NCBI GenBank assembly: GCA_948465545.1
Contig: CAOJXO010000001.1
Coordinates: 1 to 64,000 of the forward strand
DNA from: an uncultured Bacillota bacterium
Lineage (GTDB): Bacteria; Bacillota; Clostridia; Christensenellales; UBA1242
Length of the DNA: 64,000 nt
Direction of reading: 5' to 3'
A program made the position numbers and the translations under genes. Under the pieces are notes generated by a model that was not told the DNA's origin, did not search any database, and was given only the letters and a program-made list of their open reading frames with translations. Position 1 is the first letter of the stretch. Every line of letters starts with the position of its first letter. Below are positions 52,730-59,872 of this stretch, in pieces.

Positions 52730-53833
52730 ATGAAAAAGGTTAAAATAGGCATTATTGGAACAGGTGTTGGAATAAGGACTCATTTGAAAGGGTTTAGAAC
52801 ACTTGAAACGGCGGAAGTTGTTGCGATTTCTGGAAGCAATCCAAAAAGGAGCCAAGAATTTGCTGAAAAGTATGACATTCCTTTTGCTTGCGCTGACTAT
52901 AAAGAACTATGTGATCGTGAAGATCTTGACCTTATTTGCATTACAACGCCAAATAGACTGCACTTTGACATGGTAAAATATGCACTTAAAACTGGCAAAC
53001 ATATCCTTTGTGAAAAACCATTATCTGACGATAGCAAAGAAGTTAAGGAGTTGATAAAACTAACTAAGGATTACAATAACCTTACTCTTGTTGATCACCA
53101 ACTTAGATTTAATCCGTATATTCAAAAAATAAAGAGTTTAATTGATAAAGGCACTCTTGGAAAAGTATATTTAGTCAAAATCAATCAACAGGGATCTGGT
53201 TTTGCAAATGAAAATGCTGCTTGGTGTTGGAGTTTTGATGAATCGCAAGGCGGTGGTGTTCGTTTGGCTATGGCTTCACATCTAACTGATTTGATACAAT
53301 ATTGGTTTAATTCCCCAAAGCCAACAAGTGTTATGGGCTATCTTAATCCAATCACAAAAGAAAGAAAAGACGCAAAAGATAAAGTGAAAAAAGTGTCTGC
53401 AAGCACCGTTTGCAACGCAACAATAAACTTTGCTGATGAAATGCAAGCGATATTTACAATCAACGCGGGCTCTTATATGGAATCTCGTTTTGACATCCAT
53501 ATCTTCGGTGATAAAGGCGAACTTACATTCTCGCTTCAAGACAAACTGAGTTTATTTTTGCGTTCCAATGTTGGCACAAAACAACAAGTGGAAGTATGCG
53601 GGGTTTTTGATGATGAAAAAGCAAATAAAGCTTCAATCTTTTCGGGCTCATTTAGATACTTCGCACCAAAACTTGTAAATTCAATCTTAAAGAAAAAATA
53701 TGACGCGATTAAAGAATGTGCAACATTCTCTGACGCTGAATACAACTTGAAGATTTTGGACGCTATCAAAGAGTCCGCAAATACAGGTCTATCAGTCCAA
53801 TTAAACAAGCCTAAAACAAATAAAAATATTTAA
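52730..53833 (+). CDS. Gfo/Idh/MocA family oxidoreductase
   Basis: This 367-aa NAD(P)-dependent oxidoreductase has the N-terminal Rossmann motif KIGIIGTGVGIRTHLKGF, LICITTPNRLHFDM, and the signature CEKPLSDD whose Lys takes part in catalysis. The C-terminal half is a beta-sheet domain with GGGVRLAMASHLTDLIQYWF carrying the usual D-x3-H-like pair at the active site. Family members act on sugars and inositols such as myo-inositol or glucose derivatives. A strong AAGGAGA site precedes it. Confidence 0.92.
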   Translation: MKKVKIGIIGTGVGIRTHLKGFRTLETAEVVAISGSNPKRSQEFAEKYDIPFACADYKELCDREDLDLICITTPNRLHFDMVKYALKTGKHILCEKPLSDDSKEVKELIKLTKDYNNLTLVDHQLRFNPYIQKIKSLIDKGTLGKVYLVKINQQGSGFANENAAWCWSFDESQGGGVRLAMASHLTDLIQYWFNSPKPTSVMGYLNPITKERKDAKDKVKKVSASTVCNATINFADEMQAIFTINAGSYMESRFDIHIFGDKGELTFSLQDKLSLFLRSNVGTKQQVEVCGVFDDEKANKASIFSGSFRYFAPKLVNSILKKKYDAIKECATFSDAEYNLKILDAIKESANTGLSVQLNKPKTNKNI

Positions 53834-53851
53834 TTTGGAGTTTTAATAGCA

Positions 53852-54775
53852 TTGAAACAAGGGATTCAAAAAAGAATTGATGAACGATTTAAAGATGTAA
53901 AAGGTATAAGCCCAGAATGGTTTATAAGATTTTTTGATATGCTTGATAAATGTGGAGTTGCCCAAGAGACAATCTCAAAGGCGTTGGACTTTGCATTGAG
54001 TGAAGAAAATCTCAACTCAACTGCAAAAAGTAGCAATCGTGACGGTTTTAATAAAGATCCCCGCCATACACCCGCTATGCTTGACGAATTCTTTACATAT
54101 TTGACAAATATATCAAATGAAATAGGGATTGACCGCTTCCGCGAATTTTTGGAAGATACCCTTTCACAAATGGAAATTGACTTTGATGATCTCTCAAAAC
54201 AAGATCATACAAAAAACACTTGCTTTAAAAATTTATTCTTAAAATACTTAGTCAAATCGCACCCAAAAGATGTGCAGCTTATCAATAGCAAAACACCAAT
54301 CGAAGAATTGTCGCCAGAAACTGATATAAGCACAATTGATTTGAAAATTGGCGGAATGTCAATCGGTGACATTCATTTTGAAGAAGTTGCAGGCAACCCA
54401 CCAATGATAACTTTCACAGATTTGAGAACTTTGCCCGGATTGGAAAGAATGGGCTTGGGAAGTTATGTTTTCAGAGAATTTTGCAAACAAGTCAACGAAC
54501 ATAAACATGGCTACTCTGTTTTGGCTTGGAATGTTGTAAAAGACAAAGACGGAAGCAAAGTATATCCAAAATGGGGCGCCTACCCTGTAAAAGCCTATGT
54601 TGAGAACGATTTTTGGGAAATTGACACCACCCCACTCACAGACAAAGAAATGGACGAATGGTATGGTGCCCATGGCAGAGCATATTATTTCTCGCCAGAG
54701 AAGATTGAAGAAATAAGCAAACAACCTAACAATCGCTATGGCAAACAAGAAAAAGTTGAAGAACTTGCATTGTAA
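53852..54775 (+). CDS. GNAT-like acyltransferase with long N-terminal extension (putative)
   Basis: This 307-aa protein has a helical N-terminal 180 residues of unknown type. The C-terminal part, ITFTDLRTLPGLERMGLGSYVFREFCKQ, resembles the acetyl-CoA-binding R/Q-x-x-G-x-G/A loop and helix of GNAT enzymes, with VLAWNVVKDKDGSKVYPKWGAYPVK as the following strand-helix. The start is a TTG at 53852 with GGAG 11 bp before it, so a downstream start is possible. It probably acylates an amine, perhaps one made earlier in the pathway. The family call is moderate. Confidence 0.6.
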   Translation: MKQGIQKRIDERFKDVKGISPEWFIRFFDMLDKCGVAQETISKALDFALSEENLNSTAKSSNRDGFNKDPRHTPAMLDEFFTYLTNISNEIGIDRFREFLEDTLSQMEIDFDDLSKQDHTKNTCFKNLFLKYLVKSHPKDVQLINSKTPIEELSPETDISTIDLKIGGMSIGDIHFEEVAGNPPMITFTDLRTLPGLERMGLGSYVFREFCKQVNEHKHGYSVLAWNVVKDKDGSKVYPKWGAYPVKAYVENDFWEIDTTPLTDKEMDEWYGAHGRAYYFSPEKIEEISKQPNNRYGKQEKVEELAL

Positions 54776-54790
54776 ATTTAAGGAGCGAAT

Positions 54791-55891
54791 ATGAATTTAG
54801 CAGAAGTTAATAAAAAGATTGTTGATAGAAGTGATTTGTTCTATTGGCAAGCTGAAAGACGTGTGACTGAACAGGAAGCAGCTGAAATATGGAAAGACAG
54901 ACACGCCGCGATCAAAAATGACGAATTGTTGAAAGCTGTAAATAAAGCACTTGTTGGAGAGAAGTGTGTTTCTATTGATGAAGTAGATCCCGAAAAACAA
55001 GAAGCAAATGGAAGTGTAAATTCAAATCGCATTGGATATTTGGCAAATGGGAAAAAAGTGATTATTCGTTGCCACCCACGCGGAGTTAAAAACGGATACT
55101 TCCATGTGGAATCTCTTGCTGCCAATTTGTTGGCGGAACATGGGCTGCCAACTTATCACACTTATGCAATCCATGATTGCGAAAATGAAAACGATTGTGC
55201 ATTTCAAGTTATTGAAAGAATTGACGGAATAAACATTGAAAACTTTTTACAAGCACACCCAGAGAAAGAACAAAAACTTGTTTTTGAAATGGGAAAAACA
55301 ATGGCGAATATCCACAAAATCAAAGTTGAAGGATTTGGACCTTTTGATAATGAACTTGCAAAAAAAGGAATTTTGAAAGGCGTTCACAACACTCTTTACG
55401 AGTCTGTTCTTGCAGGACTTGATTTTGATTTGGAAACGCTTGTCAGACACAATGTTTTGACAGCAGAAAAAGCAAAACAACATAAAGACTTATTTGTTGC
55501 AAGCAAAGAACTACTCTCATGTAAACAGGGAGTTTTGGTGCATAACGACATGGCAGACTGGAACTTGTTGACTGACGGAAAAACAGTCAATGGTGTTCTT
55601 GATTTTGACGAATGTGTTGGAAGTGATCCTGTGACAGATGTTGCTTGTTGGAGTTTATTCTTCACTCCAAGCAGGTTAAAAAAATTTCTTGAAGGCTATT
55701 TTTCAATTGCGGAAAAGCCTAACAACTTTGAACAAAAATTTCAATTGTTGAAATTGAGATACTCACTTTCTAAAATGACTTTAAGAACAAGACGATATTC
55801 TTATGAACAAAGTGATTTCATGAAGAAAATGATTGAAGTTGGGAAAGAAAGTTTGCGAGCTGGCGAACAATATTTTGGATTGACAAAATAA
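54791..55891 (+). CDS. Aminoglycoside phosphotransferase-fold kinase, copy 2
   Basis: This 366-aa paralogue of 50124-51233 has the same catalytic elements: VLVHNDMADWNLLTDG and VNGVLDFDECVGS, and the N-lobe GKKVIIRCHPRGVKNGYFHVES. The two proteins are collinear over their whole length with many identical blocks, so they arose by duplication within the cluster and may phosphorylate successive or related intermediates. AAGGAG lies just upstream of the ATG. Confidence 0.85.
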   Translation: MNLAEVNKKIVDRSDLFYWQAERRVTEQEAAEIWKDRHAAIKNDELLKAVNKALVGEKCVSIDEVDPEKQEANGSVNSNRIGYLANGKKVIIRCHPRGVKNGYFHVESLAANLLAEHGLPTYHTYAIHDCENENDCAFQVIERIDGINIENFLQAHPEKEQKLVFEMGKTMANIHKIKVEGFGPFDNELAKKGILKGVHNTLYESVLAGLDFDLETLVRHNVLTAEKAKQHKDLFVASKELLSCKQGVLVHNDMADWNLLTDGKTVNGVLDFDECVGSDPVTDVACWSLFFTPSRLKKFLEGYFSIAEKPNNFEQKFQLLKLRYSLSKMTLRTRRYSYEQSDFMKKMIEVGKESLRAGEQYFGLTK

Positions 55892-55907
55892 TTTTTTAGG
55901 AGAGATT

Positions 55908-56795
55908 ATGTTTAATAAAATCGTGGTTGTTGAGCCTGTTTATATTAAAAAAGAAGGCTTGGAAGAATTGAAAAAATATTGCAAAGAGATGAAAGTCTTT
56001 AAAACAGAAGCAAAATCAAATGAAGAGAAAATCAAACGCATTAAAGACGCCGATTGCATATTGGTGTCACATAAAACAATTATTGATAAAGAAGTTTTAG
56101 ATAATTGCCCAAACTTAAAATTTATTCATCTTTGCTGTTCTTATTATGGCCCACAATTTTGTAAAACTGATATACAGCATGCAAGCCAAAAAGGAATTAA
56201 ATTTGCGTATTTGCAAGAATATGGAGACAATGGCGTTATCGAATACACTATTGCTTCTGTTATAAACTTACAACATGGAATATATGGCAAAAAGTGGCGC
56301 AAAGAAGTCAATGACCTAACAGCAATAAAGGTTGGAATATTGGGCTTAGGCGATTTGGGAACAAAGATTGCAAAAGCCTTTAATTTCTTCGGCACACAAG
56401 TTTACTATTATAGCAAGACAAGAAAAAAGGAACTTGAAAACAAAAATCTGATATATAAGCCACTTGATGAATTGCTGAAAACTGTTGATGTTTTGTCAAT
56501 AAATCTGAATAGAGATGTTTGTTTAATTGGTGGAGATAAATTGAAGATTTTTGGCAATGACAAAATAATTGTCAATACATCAATCGGACAATGTTATGAA
56601 GTGAGCAGTTTGAAAAAGTGGTTAAAACACAAAGACAATTTTTATGTATGTGACAACTCTAACATAAACAACAATCTTGATTTGCCGAATTATGAAAATG
56701 TCATTTGTCTTGATCGTGACAGCGGCGTGACAAAAGAAACATTGGAAAGAGCAACCGAACAAATAATCAACAATATTAAAACAAATTGTAAATGA
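55908..56795 (+). CDS. D-isomer-specific 2-hydroxyacid dehydrogenase
   Basis: This 295-aa NAD-dependent dehydrogenase has the dinucleotide-binding loop KVGILGLGDLGTKIAKAF and the hinge-region IEYTIASVINLQHG. It has IIVNTSIGQCYEVSSL near the catalytic part, and DRDSGVTKETLERATEQ at the C-terminus where family members usually show the P-H-x-A/T-W pattern. The catalytic Arg and Glu are not clear by eye. It fits oxidation of a 2-hydroxy acid or a related aldonate. A GGAGA site precedes the ATG. Confidence 0.85.
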   Translation: MFNKIVVVEPVYIKKEGLEELKKYCKEMKVFKTEAKSNEEKIKRIKDADCILVSHKTIIDKEVLDNCPNLKFIHLCCSYYGPQFCKTDIQHASQKGIKFAYLQEYGDNGVIEYTIASVINLQHGIYGKKWRKEVNDLTAIKVGILGLGDLGTKIAKAFNFFGTQVYYYSKTRKKELENKNLIYKPLDELLKTVDVLSINLNRDVCLIGGDKLKIFGNDKIIVNTSIGQCYEVSSLKKWLKHKDNFYVCDNSNINNNLDLPNYENVICLDRDSGVTKETLERATEQIINNIKTNCK

Positions 56796-56803
56796 GGTAA
56801 AAA

Positions 56804-57130
56804 ATGATTTATGAATTGAGACGATATGAAGTCGCACCCGGAAGAATGAGCGAACTTCATGAAAGATTTGAAAAGCACACTTTGAGATTGTTTGAAAAAT
56901 TTGGCATCAAGCCGGTGGCTTTTTGGACTTCTCTTGTTGGCGAAGATCCTAACTGCCTAACATATCTCTTGCAGTTTGAAAATTTGGAAGCCCAAAAGCA
57001 AGCATGGGATTTGTTTATGAAAGATGAGGAGCGCATTGAAATTTGGAACAAAAGCAATGAGAACGGAAAACTTGTTGTAAATATTATAAGTAAAACCTTA
57101 TCCCCTACGGAATATTCTCCTTTACAATAA
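56804..57130 (+). CDS. NIPSNAP family protein
   Basis: This 108-aa protein begins MIYELRRYEVAPGRMSELHERF and has KFGIKPVAFWTSLVGED and LTYLLQFENLEAQKQAWDLF, the standard NIPSNAP (dimeric alpha-beta barrel) pattern. These small proteins bind or turn over small molecules in diverse pathways; their chemistry is poorly known. It is the last gene of the run and starts 8 bp after the dehydrogenase stop. Confidence 0.9.
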   Translation: MIYELRRYEVAPGRMSELHERFEKHTLRLFEKFGIKPVAFWTSLVGEDPNCLTYLLQFENLEAQKQAWDLFMKDEERIEIWNKSNENGKLVVNIISKTLSPTEYSPLQ

Positions 57131-57158
57131 ACATTAAAAAAAGTTAAAAATTTTTATA

Positions 57159-57189
57159 AAAACACTTGCATTATTTTTGCAAGTGTTTT
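57159..57189 (+). terminator. Hairpin at the end of the pathway cluster, overlapping the LexA promoter
   Basis: AAAACACTTGCA (57159-57170) and TGCAAGTGTTTT (57178-57189) form a 12-bp perfect stem. Its right arm and loop overlap the -35/-10 region of the next gene, so termination and initiation share the same DNA. Confidence 0.7.
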
Positions 57190-57194
57190 ATAAT
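57166..57194 (+). promoter_or_regulatory. Promoter of the LexA-like repressor gene
   Basis: TTGCAT (57166-57171), a 17-bp spacer and TATAAT (57189-57194). The transcription start would fall in the operator palindrome that follows. Confidence 0.8.
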
Positions 57195-57199
57195 GCTTT

Positions 57200-57226
57200 C
57201 ATAAACAAACGGTGCGTTTGTTTATG
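57200..57226. promoter_or_regulatory. Large palindromic operator in front of the LexA-like gene
   Basis: CATAAACAAAC-GGTGC-GTTTGTTTATG is a perfect inverted repeat with 11-bp arms and a 5-bp centre. It lies 6 bp after the -10 box and 20 bp before the LexA-like ATG, as expected for autorepression. It is not a standard Bacillota CGAAC-N4-GTTCG SOS box. Confidence 0.85.
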
Positions 57227-57246
57227 AAATACGAGGAGCCCGAAAG

Positions 57247-57843
57247 ATGAAAGTGATAAGCGAAGAAAAAGTTGGACTTGTGAGAGACTTTATAAAGGAT
57301 TTCCAACAAAAAGAAGGACGAGCACCGTCTTTTAGACAGATTGCAAAGGCTTGCTGTTTCCAAAGTTTGCAAACTGCCCACAAATATGTTGCCATTCTTC
57401 AAAGTCGCGGTGAAATTGAAAAATGCGACACTGGCAAAATTGCAGTCCCTTTCAACTTGCAAAAAGGCCGAACTATTGTAGCCCCATTAGTCGGAGATAT
57501 TGCTTGTGGCCCACAAATACTGGCAGTCCAAAATATTGAAGCTACATATCAGCTTCCAACCGCCATTTTTGGAAATGTCCCAATAATGACATTACACGCC
57601 AAAGGCGACAGTATGATTGGTGTTGGAATCTACGACGGAGACTTGATCGTTGCAACGATTTGCAACGAAGCCAAAAATGGAGATATTGTTGTTGCGCTTA
57701 TTGACGACTCTGCCACTGTAAAGACCTATTACAAAAGAAATGGAAAGCACGTCTTACACCCTGAAAACCCAGAGTATGATGACATCTATCCAGAAAATCT
57801 TGTTATACAAGGAATTGTAAAACATAACATTCATAGTTTTTAG
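57247..57843 (+). CDS. LexA-like S24 repressor
   Basis: This 198-aa protein has the LexA layout: an N-terminal winged helix (REGRAPSFRQIA-like stretch, residues 24-55), a cleavage loop VGDIACGPQ with a Cys87-Gly88 bond, the catalytic Ser in KGDSMIGVGIYDGD (S122) and Lys in SATVKTYY (K159). RecA-stimulated self-cleavage would derepress its targets on DNA damage. Its own promoter is followed by a large palindrome unlike the usual SOS box. Placed at the head of a mobilisation module, it may be the element's own repressor rather than the chromosomal LexA. Confidence 0.9.
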   Translation: MKVISEEKVGLVRDFIKDFQQKEGRAPSFRQIAKACCFQSLQTAHKYVAILQSRGEIEKCDTGKIAVPFNLQKGRTIVAPLVGDIACGPQILAVQNIEATYQLPTAIFGNVPIMTLHAKGDSMIGVGIYDGDLIVATICNEAKNGDIVVALIDDSATVKTYYKRNGKHVLHPENPEYDDIYPENLVIQGIVKHNIHSF

Positions 57844-57853
57844 GAGGCTTAAA

Positions 57854-58042
57854 ATGAAAACTATACACTACTGCCCCAATTGTGGACGCTGCATTGGCGA
57901 AAGCACATCATCAGATGAAAGTTGCTTGTGCAAAGTTCTTACAAAAGAGCCAGCAAAATTAAAGAAACATCAATTCATAATGAAGAATACCTGCAAAAAA
58001 TGTAAAACTGTCATCTTTGTGTCATTAGAGTTTAAACCTTAA
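57854..58042 (+). CDS. Small double zinc-ribbon-like protein
   Basis: This 62-aa protein has CPNCGRC near the N-terminus, a CLC pair and a C-terminal CKKCKT, so it can hold one or two zinc ions. The gap to the LexA-like gene is 10 bp with AGGAGG at its start. Such mini-proteins often bind nucleic acid or partner proteins. It is probably co-transcribed with, and controlled by, the LexA-like repressor. Confidence 0.65.
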   Translation: MKTIHYCPNCGRCIGESTSSDESCLCKVLTKEPAKLKKHQFIMKNTCKKCKTVIFVSLEFKP

Positions 58043-58153
58043 AGTTAGACCTTAATAGTGGACCGCAGAGTCCCAGACGAATGACAAAATGTCCACATGG
58101 ACCTTAATTGTCCGGATAATGAAATTTTATCCTAAACATTTAAGGCCTTTTTT

Positions 58154-58187
58154 AATCCCGAGTGTTTAGGAACACTTGGGATTTTTT
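58154..58187 (+). terminator. Terminator of the LexA/zinc-ribbon operon
   Basis: AATCCCGAGTGTT-TAGG-AACACTTGGGATT (one G-T pair) followed by TTTT. Confidence 0.88.
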
Positions 58188-58362
58188 CGTCAAATAACAA
58201 AAAAATGGCACACATCTGCTGTTTTAAGCATTTATCGTGACTATTTATTATTTAGGGATATTTAATAGACTCAAAATCGAAACCATAATCTTGCCCTATT
58301 TTTCAGTTATTACTTATGGAAGGATTTTTAAAGATTTCTCAAAAAAATTAAAAAAGTTTTCC

Positions 58363-58410
58363 CGCGTCACAACCCATGTGTGACGCGACAATGACATAAT
58401 GCCCATGTCA
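58363..58410. promoter_or_regulatory. Two inverted repeats upstream of the HTH gene
   Basis: CGCGTCACA (58363-58371) with TGTGACGCG (58379-58387) gives perfect 9-bp arms. TGACAT (58392-58397) with ATGTCA (58405-58410) gives 6-bp arms. TGTGACG recurs at 58432, in the ribosome binding region. They may be operators for the HTH protein that follows, or secondary structure at a transfer origin. Confidence 0.6.
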
Positions 58411-58437
58411 AATCTAAACAAAAGGAGGTGTTGTGAC

Positions 58438-58794
58438 GTGTTGAGCAGAAACATACAAGCTGACATTCTATCTGTTCTCGCTGACGGTAAGGTGCACACT
58501 TATCAAAGCATAGCAGATGAAATAGAAGTCCATAGAAACACTGTTTATAATCATATTCGTTCGTTATCATATCGCCACAACATAGAAACCTTTTCAGGTG
58601 GAATTGACAAAGGCGGAGTTAGACTTATACCCGATGAGAAAATCAAAGTTGGATATTTGTCAAATGATGAACTGCAACTCATCATCAATCAGTTAGAGCT
58701 GTTGCAGAGCCCTAACGCAAATATCAAACAATTTATTAAAAGTCTTTCTTCACATAAAGATAAGGAGAAAAAAGATGAACGAAGAATTGTCTAA
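58438..58794 (+). CDS. Winged-helix (HTH_11-like) DNA-binding protein
   Basis: This 118-aa protein has an N-terminal HTH: QADILSVLADGKVHTYQSIADEIEVHRNTVYNHIRSL, then a wing (FSGGIDKGGVRLIPD) and a helical tail. The GTG at 58438 is chosen as start because AGGAGG lies 9 bp before it; an upstream ATG (58399) lies within the second inverted repeat. It overlaps the sigma-like gene by 20 bp, so the two are co-translated. Confidence 0.75.
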   Translation: MLSRNIQADILSVLADGKVHTYQSIADEIEVHRNTVYNHIRSLSYRHNIETFSGGIDKGGVRLIPDEKIKVGYLSNDELQLIINQLELLQSPNANIKQFIKSLSSHKDKEKKDERRIV

Positions 58795-59287
58795 AAATGA
58801 AACTGAGCAGAGAGATGACAGCAAAGAAATAGTTGTCATCAAATATCATGACAGGATCCACAATCAATGGATTGATGTTGAAGTGACAAAAGAAGTTGCG
58901 AGATTTATGGAAAGTGATCGCAAAAATAGAAAAAGAGCACAGGACAAATTTGAACACCATAATAAACAAATTGACAATGTTTTTGTACCAAGCAAACCGA
59001 ACAATGAACGTTTCTTGTGCGATCCAAATGCAGACTACGAAACTATTCAGGAAAATGAAAGGAAAGAAAAATTTGAAGAATTTGAAATTGAACACAATCG
59101 AGTGCTTGTCGAAAATTCTTTGGATTGCTTGACACCAGCGCAAAGAGAAGTTGTTGAATTGACTATGCAAAATCTCTCTCAAAACGAAATTGCGGAGAAA
59201 CTTGACATCAGCAAAAATGCTGTGACAAGCCGAATGAGAAAAGCAAAGAAAAATATCAGAAACTATATCAAAAATACTGAAAACTAA
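58775..59287 (+). CDS. Sigma-70 region 4-like regulatory protein
   Basis: This 170-aa protein has a highly charged N-terminal 115 residues and a C-terminal sigma region 4 helix-turn-helix: LDCLTPAQREVVELTMQNLSQNEIAEKLDISKNAVTSRMRKAKKNI. No region 2 is seen, so it cannot be a complete sigma factor. Such proteins are frequent in Clostridia conjugative elements and phages, where they activate late or transfer genes. AAGGAG lies upstream. Confidence 0.8.
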   Translation: MNEELSKNETEQRDDSKEIVVIKYHDRIHNQWIDVEVTKEVARFMESDRKNRKRAQDKFEHHNKQIDNVFVPSKPNNERFLCDPNADYETIQENERKEKFEEFEIEHNRVLVENSLDCLTPAQREVVELTMQNLSQNEIAEKLDISKNAVTSRMRKAKKNIRNYIKNTEN

Positions 59288-59431
59288 AAATTTTTTAATT
59301 TTTTCAAAAAATTTTTGCAAAACCCGGTAAGCGATTTCAAAAAACTGTCCCTATATAGTATGAAGGGGCAAAAAAGTTTTCATTGAGTTTTGATATTGAA
59401 CTAAAACTCAAAAAATTTTTAAGGAGACATT
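59288..59431. other. Candidate origin of transfer upstream of the mobilisation genes
   Basis: This 144-bp non-coding region directly in front of the relaxosome/relaxase genes has a perfect 9-bp inverted repeat (TTGAGTTTT 59383-59391, AAAACTCAA 59403-59411). A second, imperfect one lies around CCCTATATAGTATGAAGGGG (AAAACT/AGTTTT at 59341 and 59375), and a GC-rich patch CCCGGTAAGCG is nearby. Position and repeats fit oriT, but no nic site is proven. Confidence 0.4.
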
Positions 59432-59872
59432 ATGAACGAACAATATACCATTCGTGTTTATGACACGAGACTTGTTTCAAAAGTTGAAGAACTCTACAAA
59501 AATTGCAGAGATATTTACACGTCAAAAAATCCATTTATGGTTGATTGCTTGGTGAGAGGCATGGAAGTTATTGAAAGAGAATTGTTTGGCACAAGCGAAA
59601 CTGACAATGTTGATGAACTTTACAATGAAGTTAAACTCACTGTCAAAAAACTTGATAATCTCTTGAAACTTTGTGAGAAGTCAGCAAAGGAAAGCATAGC
59701 AAACATTCAAATCAATCAAAGACTTTTGTCTTGCAACTACAACATGCTTTTGGGCTTGTCAGAAAATAAGCCAAAAAGAAAAGAAGAAGTTGACGGTGGT
59801 TGGTGTGACAATCTTCCTACCCGCTTGGAAGAAGTCATGGAAGAACTCATACAACATTTTTCAAGTAAATGA
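59432..59872 (+). CDS. Putative relaxosome accessory protein (MobC-like position)
   Basis: This 146-aa protein starts NEQYTIRVYDTRLVSKVEELYKN, compatible with a ribbon-helix-helix beta strand and helix. A helical coiled-coil (KKLDNLLKLCEKSAKES) and a Trp/Cys-containing C-terminal tail follow. It overlaps the relaxase gene by 4 bp and lies immediately after the candidate oriT, the usual place of the small DNA-binding protein that helps the relaxase load. The family was not recognised with certainty. Confidence 0.6.
   Translation: MNEQYTIRVYDTRLVSKVEELYKNCRDIYTSKNPFMVDCLVRGMEVIERELFGTSETDNVDELYNEVKLTVKKLDNLLKLCEKSAKESIANIQINQRLLSCNYNMLLGLSENKPKRKEEVDGGWCDNLPTRLEEVMEELIQHFSSK

Larger units (their letters stand above)
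58043..58437. other. Non-coding region dense in inverted and direct repeats
   Basis: This 395-bp gap holds repeated GACCTTAAT (58048-58056, 58101-58109), the palindrome GTCCA-CA-TGGAC (58091-58102), a terminator (58154-58187) and two inverted repeats before the HTH gene. It contains no gene and could be a regulatory or transfer-related site. Confidence 0.55.

Noticed and set aside
50124-55891. Aminoglycoside resistance genes
   Set aside because: The two APH-fold kinases are embedded in an oxidoreductase cluster and duplicated there; nothing in the sequence indicates antibiotic substrates.
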